Part shown: positions 1-7,119 of the stretch, in pieces
How positions within the stretch are numbered: the stretch's first letter is position 1
How the letters are laid out: each line of letters starts with the position of its first letter
Assembly: GCA_025465385.1 (NCBI GenBank)
Contig: JAODNG010000397.1
Location: forward strand, 1-11,185
From: Pseudonocardiales bacterium
GTDB taxonomy: Bacteria; Actinomycetota; Actinomycetes; Mycobacteriales; Pseudonocardiaceae
Length of the DNA: 11,185 nucleotides
Direction of reading: 5' to 3'
Position numbers and translations under genes: made by a program
Notes under the pieces: model-generated
Databases searched by the model: none
What the model was told of the DNA's origin: nothing
The model's input: the letters and a program-made list of their open reading frames with translations, nothing else

Positions 1-4
1 TATC

Positions 5-139
5 ATGCGACGAGTCATCATCCGGTCTCTCGCAGTCACCGCGGTATTCACCGGACTGCTTTTTACTGGCGCTGGTGTGGCCAGCGCAGTACCTCCGCTT
101 AATATGCCGTGCTATGTGCTCCCTTCATCGTGCCCGTAG
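5..139 (+). CDS. Short secreted Cys-containing peptide or truncated secreted protein
   Basis: The frame encodes 44 residues starting at ATG 5 and stopping at TAG 137-139. The N-terminus is a clear Sec signal peptide: basic start (MRRVIIRS), a hydrophobic core of about 15 residues, and a GVASA cleavage motif ending near residue 28. The predicted mature part is only 16 residues, VPPLNMPCYVLPSSCP, with two cysteines that could form one disulfide. The window begins 4 bases upstream, so no ribosome binding site can be seen and a start further left is possible. I recognise no family. It may be a real exported micropeptide, or the 5' part of a secreted protein whose remainder was lost, since the next 250 bp look decayed. 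The signal peptide is well supported; the status of the gene is open. Confidence 0.5.
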   Translation: MRRVIIRSLAVTAVFTGLLFTGAGVASAVPPLNMPCYVLPSSCP

Positions 140-388
140 TGCTGGCACTCAGTGTTGAGGGCGTGACCCGACACAGCTCGCCGAGTCTGTCGAGGATTCG
201 GTCGAAGATCGACGCATCGCATGGGCCGTCTAGGCGGAGACATCGACGAGGTTGGTGCGCAGGGCAGCGGGCAGCTGGGCTATAGCAAGGGACGACGTGG
301 CTGACTGTCACCCAGCGGACCACAGCGGCTTGGCGACGCCGTGCAGCGGCTGCTCGACGCTGCAACCCAGCTGACCGGCGCCTGAGCA
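140..388. other. Gene-free, probably decayed stretch
   Basis: No convincing complete gene lies here. Two fragments look once-coding. On the minus strand, ending at a stop at 230-232, a short run reads AQLPAALRTNLVDVSA. On the plus strand, just before the TGA at 383-385, a run reads GDAVQRLLDAATQLTGA, but an in-frame stop at 302-304 closes it upstream. Neither has a plausible start. I read the stretch as degraded sequence between the small secreted frame and the lipoprotein gene. It should also contain the promoter of the latter, but I see no clear -35/-10 pair. Confidence 0.35.
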
Positions 389-409
389 TTGCGTGAGAAG
401 CTAGCGCCT

Positions 410-1369
410 GTGCGAAGCGTCCTGCGAGCCGTCGGCGCGGCCCGTCGTGCCGCCCTCGGGGTCGCTGCCGCGGGGCTGCTGATCGGCGGTTGCGGCTTTG
501 GCCCTAGCCAGCTCAATGCCGCCGCATTCGTCAACGGTACCGAAATCCCGCTGGACCAGGTGCACGGTCAGCTGCTGACGGTGCTGGCCAAGGAAGGCCC
601 CCAAGCTCGCGCCCAGCTCGAGGCCGGCCACCAGCTCGACGACATCTCGCGCAAGATCCTCACCGTCCGGATCCGGCACCAGCTGCTCGACATCGCCGCC
701 CGACGGGCTGGCGTCACCGTCGACTCGGCCCGGGTGAACCGGCTGATCACTGAGGTCGGGGGGGCTGAGGCCGCGTCCAAGGGGACGATCTACGACGCCA
801 ACGGCTACCGGCAGCGGGCCAAGGATCAGCTGCTGATGGCCGCGCTGGGTCGGTCCGCGTTGCACAGCAGCGCGGTCACCGTCGACTACACCACCGCCGA
901 CACCCGCACGGCAGCCAAACAGCGGGTGGAGCAGCTTTCCCTGGCTGGGCCCAAGGCAGCTCGGCAGTCGATCGATGCTGATGTTCGTGCCGGCAAGGAC
1001 GCCGAGCTAGGCAAGCGGATCGTCGCCGCTGACGACCCGGTCTTCGCCACCACCCCGGCGTTCGGCGTTGCCGAGGGCACAGTGGTGGCCTTCCAGCTCG
1101 AGGACACCAAACCGTGGGTGATCATGGTGGTTAAGAACCGCACCACTCGGGGCGTCCAGCCATCTGATCATGCCCCGCAAATCGATCAGATGGACCCGGT
1201 TGTGCTAGAAGCAATCGGTCTGCGCCAGCTGGCCCTGGTGGGCGAGGATGTGGGAGTGCGGCTCAATCCCCGGTACGGCGTGTGGGATCCGGTGAGCCTG
1301 CAGGTCGTGTCCGACGAGAACGAGACCGGTGGCTTCGTCGCGCCATTACGCGCCACCGCCCGTACGTGA
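410..1369 (+). CDS. SurA N-terminal-domain lipoprotein (putative extracytoplasmic chaperone)
   Basis: This 319-residue protein has a lipoprotein signal: basic N-terminus, hydrophobic stretch, then lipobox I-G-G-C with Cys at residue 28, so it should be lipid-anchored outside the membrane. After that, AAFVNGTEIPLDQVHGQL and the following alpha-helical region match the SurA_N family found next to mazG in actinomycetes. No rotamase (PPIase) domain is visible, so a chaperone-like role is more likely than isomerase activity; this is inferred from family. I chose GTG 410 because GAGAAG lies 9 bp upstream and the signal peptide then has normal length. An in-frame TTG at 389 lacks a Shine-Dalgarno sequence. 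The stop overlaps the mazG start (GTGA), so the two are probably co-translated. A TTA codon occurs near the C-terminus (1346-1348). Confidence 0.8.
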   Translation: MRSVLRAVGAARRAALGVAAAGLLIGGCGFGPSQLNAAAFVNGTEIPLDQVHGQLLTVLAKEGPQARAQLEAGHQLDDISRKILTVRIRHQLLDIAARRAGVTVDSARVNRLITEVGGAEAASKGTIYDANGYRQRAKDQLLMAALGRSALHSSAVTVDYTTADTRTAAKQRVEQLSLAGPKAARQSIDADVRAGKDAELGKRIVAADDPVFATTPAFGVAEGTVVAFQLEDTKPWVIMVVKNRTTRGVQPSDHAPQIDQMDPVVLEAIGLRQLALVGEDVGVRLNPRYGVWDPVSLQVVSDENETGGFVAPLRATART

Positions 1370-2331
1370 CCGGGAGTGCCCAGTCGGTCGTCGTAGCGCT
1401 GTCCCCACGGCTCGGTGCGGTGCTTCCGGCGGCGGCGGCTCGCCTGCTGCGGGACGGGGTACCCGTGCACGCCGACGTCGACGTGCCGGCTGAGCTGGCG
1501 CAGCTGTGCGGGGCCCATCCGGTCGGCGACGCCGTGGCAGGACTCCTGCTGACGCTGGATCCGAGCGCTGGTGCGGCGGTCCGCTGGGTAGCAACCGGCG
1601 CCACAGTGCTGACTACGCCTGAGCCCGCCGGTGCGGCGTTGCTGGATGCCGTCGCGGTGATGGACCGGTTGCGGTCGCCGGGTGGCTGCCCGTGGGACGC
1701 TGAGCAGACCCACCGCTCGCTGATGCCCTACCTCATCGAGGAGACCTACGAGCTGTACGAAGCCCTGGAGGACAGCGACACCGAGGCGCTGCGCGAGGAA
1801 CTCGGTGATGTGCTGCTCCAGGTGCTATTCCACGCCCGGGTCGCGCAGGAGACACCCGGAGGTTTTGACATCGATGCGGTGGCGACCGGGTTGGTGGCCA
1901 AGCTCGTCAGCAGGCACCCGCACGTCTTCGAGGGTAGCGAGCAGGTACGCACCGCCAGCGAGCAGGAGATCCGTTGGGATGAACTCAAACGGACCGAGAA
2001 ACGGCGTCAGTCGAGTGTCGACGGGGTTGCCCTGGGCCAACCCGCGGTGGCGCTGGCAGCCAAGCTGGTGTCCCGAGCGACGAAGGCGGCGCTGCCGGTA
2101 GACCTGCTTCCCGGGGCCGAGCTCACCGGCCCCGACAGTGATACCGGCACGTCGTTGTTCGCGCGCGCCGCCACGGCGAAGCTTGCTGGTGAGGACCCTG
2201 AAGCCGCTCTACGCCGCGTCGCCCGACGCTTCGCTGACGATGTGCGGGCCGCAGAGGGTTCCGCTCGGGTCGCCGGGTTGGATACCGAGCGGCTCACCGC
2301 CCGGCAGTGGCGGGAGCACTGGCCGGATTAG
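1366..2331 (+). CDS. mazG: Nucleoside triphosphate pyrophosphohydrolase MazG
   Basis: MazG hydrolyses (d)NTPs to NMP and pyrophosphate and helps clear damaged nucleotides. The catalytic module starts near residue 92: LLDAVAVMDRLRSPGGCPWD (CPWD at 108-111), then the metal-binding signature EExxE at 125-129 (EETYE) and ExxD at 145-148 (ELGD), then SRHPHVF and WDELK, all typical of MazG. The first 90 residues are an actinomycete-type N-terminal extension, and the total of 321 residues is close to the mycobacterial protein. I chose GTG 1366, which overlaps the upstream stop as GTGA; an in-frame start at 1282 would overlap the lipoprotein gene by about 90 bp and add a basic, non-conserved segment. 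Position just before the transglycosylase and eno is as in mycobacteria. Confidence 0.93.
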   Translation: MTGSAQSVVVALSPRLGAVLPAAAARLLRDGVPVHADVDVPAELAQLCGAHPVGDAVAGLLLTLDPSAGAAVRWVATGATVLTTPEPAGAALLDAVAVMDRLRSPGGCPWDAEQTHRSLMPYLIEETYELYEALEDSDTEALREELGDVLLQVLFHARVAQETPGGFDIDAVATGLVAKLVSRHPHVFEGSEQVRTASEQEIRWDELKRTEKRRQSSVDGVALGQPAVALAAKLVSRATKAALPVDLLPGAELTGPDSDTGTSLFARAATAKLAGEDPEAALRRVARRFADDVRAAEGSARVAGLDTERLTARQWREHWPD

Positions 2332-2393
2332 CGTGGGATATCACTGCCCGCACCAGTCGTATCTCCGCTGCGTGACCGTCGTTGATCTGTCGT

Positions 2394-3338
2394 ATGAGCG
2401 GCGACGAGCGTGCCGGCGCGCGAACCGGGCGAATGGGACGATTGAGCTACAAACAGCTTCGTCGAGGGCTGCCTCGAACGTCGCAGTACCTGCTGCGGGG
2501 GTTGTTGTCCGGCGGTGCACTGGCCTGTGCTGGTCTGGTGCTCACAGCTCTGGCTTCGGTAGCCGCTCCGCTGCCCGACCGTGGCCTTTCTGCCCCCGCC
2601 CCAGCGGCGATGGCCGCGCCTGCGGCACTGCCCGACGTCTCCGAACCCATCGCAGAGCCGGTCACCCAACCGGTCACCGCCCCGCAGCCTGCGGGGCAAC
2701 CGGCGCACCAGACCGTTACCATCCCGATCCAGCTTCCCCCGCCTGCGCAGACCCCGGTCGCCCCGCAGCTTGCGTTCGCTGATTGGGCCACTCGGATGTC
2801 CCGGGTCACGAGTATCCCGCAGCGTGCGTTGGAGGCATACGCGAACGCGCATGCCGTGTTGGCTGCTAGCCAACCGAATTGCCACATCACCTGGGTGACC
2901 CTGGCTGGCATCTCCGCCGTGGAGTCCAAGCACGGTGGTTTCGAGGGTCGCACTCTGCAACCTGATGGCCGCCCGTCGTCGCCGATCATCGGAATACCAC
3001 TCAATGGCGCGCCCGGGGTCAAGTCCATCGCGGACACCGACAATGGGATCCTCGACGGTGACAAGATATGGGACCACGCTGTCGGGCCCTTCCAGTTCAT
3101 CCCGTCCACTTGGGCCAAATGGCGAGCCGACGGGAATCACGACGGGATCACCGACCCGCAAAACATCGATGATGCGTCATTGGCTGCGGCGAACTACCTG
3201 TGCGCAGACAACCGGAACATGGCTTCCGGCGACGGGTGGTTGCGGGCAATCCTGTCCTACAACGATTCCCTCGACTACGCTCAAGAGGTTTACGGTTTCG
3301 CCCAGACCTACGCCCGTAGCGCCAAGGGCGTTACTTAA
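2394..3338 (+). CDS. LpqU/MltB-like lytic murein transglycosylase, membrane-anchored
   Basis: The protein has 314 residues. Residues 37-59 form a hydrophobic segment (anchor or uncleaved signal). A Pro/Ala-rich linker runs to about 125, and a catalytic domain follows. Hallmarks of the SLT_2/MltB-type domain are GISAVESKHG with the probable catalytic Glu177, SSPIIGIPLNG, AVGPFQFIPSTW (229-240), DPQNIDDASLAAANYLC and the closing AILSYNDS. It should cleave the glycan strands of peptidoglycan outside the membrane. The gene sits between mazG and eno, the place of lpqU in mycobacteria. The start is uncertain: ATG 2394 and ATG 2433 both precede the membrane segment, TTG 2382 is also in frame, and none has a strong ribosome binding site. 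The linker DNA contains a perfect 8-bp hairpin (2679-2697), most likely a by-product of repetitive Pro/Ala coding. Confidence 0.88.
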   Translation: MSGDERAGARTGRMGRLSYKQLRRGLPRTSQYLLRGLLSGGALACAGLVLTALASVAAPLPDRGLSAPAPAAMAAPAALPDVSEPIAEPVTQPVTAPQPAGQPAHQTVTIPIQLPPPAQTPVAPQLAFADWATRMSRVTSIPQRALEAYANAHAVLAASQPNCHITWVTLAGISAVESKHGGFEGRTLQPDGRPSSPIIGIPLNGAPGVKSIADTDNGILDGDKIWDHAVGPFQFIPSTWAKWRADGNHDGITDPQNIDDASLAAANYLCADNRNMASGDGWLRAILSYNDSLDYAQEVYGFAQTYARSAKGVT

Positions 3339-3341
3339 GCG

Positions 3342-3725
3342 TTACCGGCGACCTATCCGCATCCGCACCTCGTTGAGTGCTTCCTGATATTCCGGTGTAG
3401 GATTCATCGCTGCAGCCATTGCGAGCTGCGCGCGGGCCTCATCTAGGCGGCTCTGCCGCTGCAACGTGCGGCCCAGCGCGAAGCGCGCGTAGTGGTCGGA
3501 AGGATTGTGCTCGAGCACACGAAGGAATGCCTGCTCAGCACGGTTGAGCTGAGCGGATTGCAGGTAGGCTCGGCCCGCTAGCAACTGGACGCTTGGCGCG
3601 TCGGGCTCAGCATCCAGTACCGGGGCCAACTCTCGAAGGGCTTCCAGCGGGCGCCGTTCGGAGACCAACGCCTCAGCGAGCCGGAACTGCTCGACGACGT
3701 CCCGGGGGCGGTCGGCGGCTGTCAT
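3342..3725 (-). CDS. Small tetratricopeptide-repeat protein
   Basis: This 127-residue soluble protein has no signal or membrane segment. It consists of helical TPR units at about 10-43, 44-77 and 78-111, with typical small and aromatic residues, for example AGRAYLQSAQLNRAEQAFLRV followed by HNPSDHYARFALG. TPRs mediate protein-protein contacts; the partner is unknown. The start ATG (3725-3723) is preceded at about 6 bp by GGAG. An open frame continues upstream to 4448 antisense to eno, but that is codon-bias shadow. The gene is divergent from eno and converges on the transglycosylase gene with only 3 bp between the stops, so there is no room for a terminator between them. Confidence 0.85.
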   Translation of the reverse strand: MTAADRPRDVVEQFRLAEALVSERRPLEALRELAPVLDAEPDAPSVQLLAGRAYLQSAQLNRAEQAFLRVLEHNPSDHYARFALGRTLQRQSRLDEARAQLAMAAAMNPTPEYQEALNEVRMRIGRR

Positions 3726-3749
3726 GGTCGCTCCAACGGTACGCGGACA

Positions 3750-3763
3750 CGTGCTGTTGCACG
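3750..3763. repeat. Small perfect inverted repeat between TPR gene and eno
   Basis: CGTGC at 3750-3754 and GCACG at 3759-3763 are exact inverted copies around a TGTT loop, in the 162-bp gap between the divergent TPR and eno genes. It lies 25 bp upstream of the TPR start codon, so it could be an operator or a hairpin in that gene's leader. It is short enough to be chance. Confidence 0.3.
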
Positions 3764-3874
3764 AGCCCTCGTACTCGATCGCGGGGCCGCTTGGTAGGCG
3801 GCTGGCGATCATCGGGCGCGCGCCTCCGACCGAGTGCGCCCGACCGCGGTTAGGCTGTTGCGTGCCCACCTGAC

Positions 3875-3880
3875 GAGGAG
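3875..3880 (+). promoter_or_regulatory. Ribosome binding site of eno, deciding the GTG start
   Basis: GAGGAG lies 7 bp before GTG 3888. It favours this start over an in-frame codon at 3834, and the protein then begins VAVIEEVGAREILDSRGNPT, as enolases do. Confidence 0.8.
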
Positions 3881-3887
3881 CGAATCT

Positions 3888-5174
3888 GTGGCCGTCATTG
3901 AGGAGGTAGGAGCCCGCGAGATCCTGGATTCGCGCGGGAACCCCACTGTCGAGGTTGAGATCGCACTCGATGACGGCACGCTGGCCCATGCCGCGGTGCC
4001 CTCCGGGGCCTCTACCGGGCGCCACGAGGCGGTCGAGCTGCGTGACGGTGATCCGAAGCGCTACCTGGGTAAAGGTGTTGAGGGCGCGGTCGCGGCGGTG
4101 CTGGATGAGATCGGGCCCGAGCTCGTCGGCGTCGAGGCGATCGAACAGCGAGTAGTCGATCAGAAGCTGGTGGACCTCGACGGCACACCCGATAAGTCCC
4201 GGCTGGGCGTCAACGCGATCCTCGGGGTCTCGCTGGCGGTCGCCAAGGCGGCCGCGGAGTCCAGCGGTCTCGAGCTGTTCCGCTATGTGGGTGGTGTCAA
4301 CGCGCACGTGTTGCCGGTCCCGATGCTCAATATTCTCAATGGCGGCGCGCATGCCGACACCGGAGTCGACGTCCAGGAATTCATGATCGCTCCGATCGGT
4401 GCGGAGTCGTTCCGCGAGGCGCTGCGCTGGGGCGCCGAGGTTTACCACGCACTGAAGTCCGTGCTCAAGGCCAACGGGTTATCCACCGGGCTCGGGGACG
4501 AGGGCGGTTTCGCACCCGATCTGCCTGCGAATACCGACGCGCTGGACCTGATCGCCAGCGCGGTGGACAAAGCTGGTTACACCCTCGGGCGGGACATCGC
4601 ACTCGCGATGGACGTGGCCGCGACCGAGTTCTTTGCCGACGGCGTCTACCGCTTCGAGCGCAGCGCCCGCAACGCCGAGCAGATGATCGACTACTACACC
4701 GGGCTGCTCGACGCTTATCCATTGGTGTCAATCGAGGACCCGTTGGCCGAAGATGATTGGGATGGCTGGGCGCGGCTCACCGCGGAGCTCGGTGATCGGG
4801 TGCAGATTGTCGGCGATGATCTGTTCGTGACCAACCCAGAGCGCCTGGAGGAGGGGATTTCCCGCCGGGTAGCTAACGCGCTGCTGGTGAAGGTCAATCA
4901 GATCGGCACGCTGTCGGAGACGCTCGACGCGGTGGCGCTGGCGCAGTCCCACGGATACCGCTGCATGCTCAGCCACCGTTCCGGCGAGACGGAGGACACC
5001 ACGATCGCGGACCTTGCGGTGGCGATCGGCTGTGGGCAGATCAAGTCCGGCGCCCCGGCGCGGTCAGAGCGGGTGGCGAAGTACAACCAGCTGCTGCGCA
5101 TCGAGGAGACCCTCGGCGACGCCGCTCGCTACGCCGGGGACTTGGCGTTCGCCCGGAACGCTGCGGAAGGCTAA
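3888..5174 (+). CDS. eno: Enolase (phosphopyruvate hydratase)
   Basis: Enolase converts 2-phosphoglycerate to phosphoenolpyruvate in glycolysis. The length, 428 residues, is normal. All key residues are in place: SGASTG at 39-44, general base partners Glu164 (DVQEF) and Glu205 (GDEGGF), Mg ligands Asp242 (MDVAA), Glu283 (SIEDP) and Asp310 (VGDDL), catalytic Lys335 (LLVKVNQIG), the SHRSGET loop at 362-368, and Lys386 (IKSGAP). A weak candidate promoter has TAGGCT at 3851-3856 as -10, without a good -35. Enolase is usually essential and highly expressed, so the TTA codon at residue 198 (4479-4481) is notable. The gene is followed after 5 bp by ftsB, whose ribosome binding site lies inside the end of eno. 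Confidence 0.98.
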   Translation: MAVIEEVGAREILDSRGNPTVEVEIALDDGTLAHAAVPSGASTGRHEAVELRDGDPKRYLGKGVEGAVAAVLDEIGPELVGVEAIEQRVVDQKLVDLDGTPDKSRLGVNAILGVSLAVAKAAAESSGLELFRYVGGVNAHVLPVPMLNILNGGAHADTGVDVQEFMIAPIGAESFREALRWGAEVYHALKSVLKANGLSTGLGDEGGFAPDLPANTDALDLIASAVDKAGYTLGRDIALAMDVAATEFFADGVYRFERSARNAEQMIDYYTGLLDAYPLVSIEDPLAEDDWDGWARLTAELGDRVQIVGDDLFVTNPERLEEGISRRVANALLVKVNQIGTLSETLDAVALAQSHGYRCMLSHRSGETEDTTIADLAVAIGCGQIKSGAPARSERVAKYNQLLRIEETLGDAARYAGDLAFARNAAEG

Positions 5175-5179
5175 GCCCG

Positions 5180-5629
5180 ATGGGCGGTGCCAGGCGCAGC
5201 CGTATGCCCCAGGGCACAGTGCCGCCCGGTCCGCTGGCACGGCGGGTCGGATATGCCGTGGGCATCACCACTGGACGCCGTGCGGCGCTGCTCGCGGCGT
5301 TGGTCTGTGTGCTGATGCTGAGCGTGTCGGTGCCGCTGCGCAATTATGTGGGCCAGCGCGCCGAGTTGGCAGCGGTCTACGAGCAACAACAGATCCTGGC
5401 CGACAAGATCGCCGAGCTGGAGCGCCGCCGCGGCCTGCTGGCCGACCCGCAGCACATCGAGACCCAGGCCCGCGAGCGGTTGCGCTATGTGCTGCCGGGC
5501 GAAGCGCCGTACCTGGTGCAGCTTCCGCCCGGCACGGTCGCGACCGACAGCGCTGGCGGTACCGGCACTGTCCAGTCGTCTGTACAGCCCTGGTACGGGC
5601 AACTCTGGAAGTCGATCAATAGTGGGTGA
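5180..5629 (+). CDS. FtsB/DivIC-family septum formation initiator
   Basis: This 149-residue bitopic membrane protein has a basic cytoplasmic N-terminus, one transmembrane helix at about 34-53, a coiled coil at about 57-87 (rich in E, Q, K, R and L), and then the family's conserved block DPQHIETQARERLRYVLPGE (89-108). FtsB/DivIC proteins bridge FtsL and FtsQ in the divisome and are commonly found just downstream of eno in actinomycetes. ATG 5180 has GGAAGG 9 bp upstream, overlapping the end of eno. The last 30 residues are low complexity and end in WYGQLWKSINSG. The gene overlaps the next one by 8 bp. Confidence 0.92.
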   Translation: MGGARRSRMPQGTVPPGPLARRVGYAVGITTGRRAALLAALVCVLMLSVSVPLRNYVGQRAELAAVYEQQQILADKIAELERRRGLLADPQHIETQARERLRYVLPGEAPYLVQLPPGTVATDSAGGTGTVQSSVQPWYGQLWKSINSG

Positions 5630-6155
5630 GTCGGTGGACCGCGCCGACTGGGAGGCTGTCGCGGCGCAGTTGGGCCGCTCGCCGCGGGCGCTGCGGGCGG
5701 TCGCGCACCGCTGCCCGTGCGGGCTGCCCAGCGTGGTGCAGACCCAGCCGCGGCTGGATGACGGCACCCCCTTTCCCACCCTCTACTACCTGACCTGCCG
5801 CCGCCTCGCCGGCTTGGTGGCGCGGATCGAGGCTGCCGGCGTGATGCAGGAGATGACCGAACGGCTCGCGACGGATTCGCAGCTCGCCCAGACCTACCGG
5901 ACCGCGCACGAGTCGTACCTGGCCGAGCGTGACGCAGTGCAACCACTGGGCACCCGGGTCAGCGCCGGCGGCATGCCAGACCGGGTGAAATGCCTCCACG
6001 TCCACGTGGCGCACGCCCTAGCCCGCGGCCCCGGCGTCAATCCCTTCGGCGACGAAACGCTGGCCGAGATCGGCACCTGGTGGCTCCCCGACCCTTGCGT
6101 ATTTCCGCATTCAGCGGGGCTCAGCGGGCTACAAGGTGCCCGATCACCCCGCTGA
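5622..6155 (+). CDS. DUF501 family protein
   Basis: The protein has 177 residues and unknown biochemical function. It is recognised by conserved blocks of the family: HRCPCGLP (29-36), TPFPTLYYLTC (49-59), RVSAGGMPDRVKCLHVH (112-128) and GPGVNPFGDE (136-145). Several conserved Cys and His residues (C31, C33, C59, C124, H126) could bind a metal; that is inference. The gene sits between ftsB and ppx, as in mycobacteria. I chose GTG 5622, with GGAAG 10 bp upstream; GTG 5634 is an alternative. The last 16 residues, PHSAGLSGLQGARSPR, and the stop codon are encoded by the inverted repeat at 6105-6161, so this tail is probably acquired and not part of the conserved fold. Confidence 0.9.
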   Translation: MGESVDRADWEAVAAQLGRSPRALRAVAHRCPCGLPSVVQTQPRLDDGTPFPTLYYLTCRRLAGLVARIEAAGVMQEMTERLATDSQLAQTYRTAHESYLAERDAVQPLGTRVSAGGMPDRVKCLHVHVAHALARGPGVNPFGDETLAEIGTWWLPDPCVFPHSAGLSGLQGARSPR

Positions 6156-6161
6156 ATGCGG
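6105..6161. repeat. Perfect 15-bp inverted repeat across the DUF501 end and ppx leader
   Basis: CCGCATTCAGCGGGG (6105-6119) and CCCCGCTGAATGCGG (6147-6161) are exact reverse complements separated by 27 bp. The spacer itself repeats TCAGCGGG of the left arm. In RNA this gives a very stable stem between DUF501 and the ppx ribosome binding site (6167-6172). It lacks a T-run, so it is not a classic terminator, although hairpin-only terminators are proposed in actinomycetes. It may instead be a dispersed palindromic element, an RNA processing site, or an attenuator limiting read-through into ppx. Confidence 0.8.
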
Positions 6162-6166
6162 GGCGC

Positions 6167-6172
6167 GGAGGA
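6167..6172 (+). promoter_or_regulatory. Ribosome binding site of ppx
   Basis: GGAGGA lies 8 bp before ATG 6181, just past the right arm of the inverted repeat. It selects this ATG over an in-frame GTG at 6136 that would lie inside the repeat. Confidence 0.8.
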
Positions 6173-6180
6173 AGGTGGGG

Positions 6181-7119
6181 ATGGTGCGGGTAGCGGCGAT
6201 TGACTGTGGGACGAATTCGATCCGGGTGCTCGTGGCGGACGTCGGGGGCGGCACGGTGAGTGACGTGCATCGAGAGATGCGGATCGTGCGGCTCGGTCAG
6301 GGCGTCGATGCCACTGGTCGGTTGGCCCCAGATGCGCTGGAGCGCACTCGGCTGGCCCTGGCTGACTACGCCGCCTTCGCGCGGCGCGCCGGGGCGAAGC
6401 GCCTCCGGATGGTGGCCACCTCCGCCACCCGCGACGCCGCGAACCGGGAGGAGTTTTTCGCAATGGTCCGCCGAACCCTCGGCACCGACGCTGAGGTGAT
6501 CACCGGAGACGAGGAGGCGCGGTTATCTTTCACCGGGGCGGTCGGCGGCCTGGACCCCGCTGACGGTCCGTTTCTGATCGTCGATGTCGGTGGCGGGTCT
6601 ACCGAGGTGGTGCTGGGCCATTGGGATGGTGTGCGGGCGGATGTCACGGCGGCACGCTCGGTGAACATCGGCTGTGTCCGGATCACCGAGCGGCACCTCC
6701 GTGGCGACCCCCCGACAGCTGACGAGATCAGCGCTGCTGAGCATTTCGCGGCGGAAACCTTGCAGCAAGCGTTCGCCGAGGTACCGGTGGAGAAGGCCCG
6801 CACCTGGGTCGGCGTCGCTGGCACCGTCACCACGCTATCCGCCATCGCCCAGCAGCTGCCCGCCTACGATCCCGGGCGCACCCACCTGTCCCGGCTGTCG
6901 ATGCAGCAGGTGCGAGCCACCGCAGAGCACCTGCTCGCGTCGACGCACCAGCAGCGGGCAGCCAACCCGGTCATCCACCCCGGCCGGGTGGATGTGATCG
7001 CCGGCGGTGCACTCATAGTGCGGGTGCTCGCCGAGGAATTGCATACCCGGGCGGGGATCAGCGAGCTGGTGATCAGCGAGCACGACATCCTCGATGGCAT
7101 CGCGCTCGGCCTCGTCTGA
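6181..7119 (+). CDS. Ppx/GppA-family phosphatase (exopolyphosphatase or pppGpp phosphatase)
   Basis: This is a 312-residue single-module Ppx/GppA enzyme of the ASKHA fold, with no C-terminal HD or extra domain, like the short actinomycete homologues. The phosphate-1 loop is AAIDCGTNSIR (5-15). The catalytic acid region is ITGDEEARLSF, with Glu111 or Glu112. The phosphate-2 loop is LIVDVGGGSTE (132-142). VNIGCVRITE and VAGTVTTLSAI follow as in the family. It should remove terminal phosphate from polyphosphate and/or pppGpp; which one cannot be told from sequence. Leu115 next to the catalytic acid is encoded by TTA (6523-6525). The stop TGA shares its last base with the start of udgB (TGATG), so translation is probably coupled. 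Confidence 0.92.
   Translation: MVRVAAIDCGTNSIRVLVADVGGGTVSDVHREMRIVRLGQGVDATGRLAPDALERTRLALADYAAFARRAGAKRLRMVATSATRDAANREEFFAMVRRTLGTDAEVITGDEEARLSFTGAVGGLDPADGPFLIVDVGGGSTEVVLGHWDGVRADVTAARSVNIGCVRITERHLRGDPPTADEISAAEHFAAETLQQAFAEVPVEKARTWVGVAGTVTTLSAIAQQLPAYDPGRTHLSRLSMQQVRATAEHLLASTHQQRAANPVIHPGRVDVIAGGALIVRVLAEELHTRAGISELVISEHDILDGIALGLV

Noticed and set aside
1282..1365. Longer mazG start at 1282
   Set aside because: It would overlap the lipoprotein gene by about 90 bp and add a basic non-conserved leader; GTG 1366 gives the usual GTGA overlap.
2679..2697. Perfect 8-bp hairpin inside the transglycosylase gene
   Set aside because: It falls in the Pro/Ala linker, where repeated CCG/GCG-type codons easily give such palindromes; no regulatory context.
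3726..4448. Long open minus-strand frame upstream of the TPR gene, antisense to eno
   Set aside because: It mirrors the codon bias of eno, has no family features, and the TPR gene has its own ATG with a ribosome binding site at 3725.
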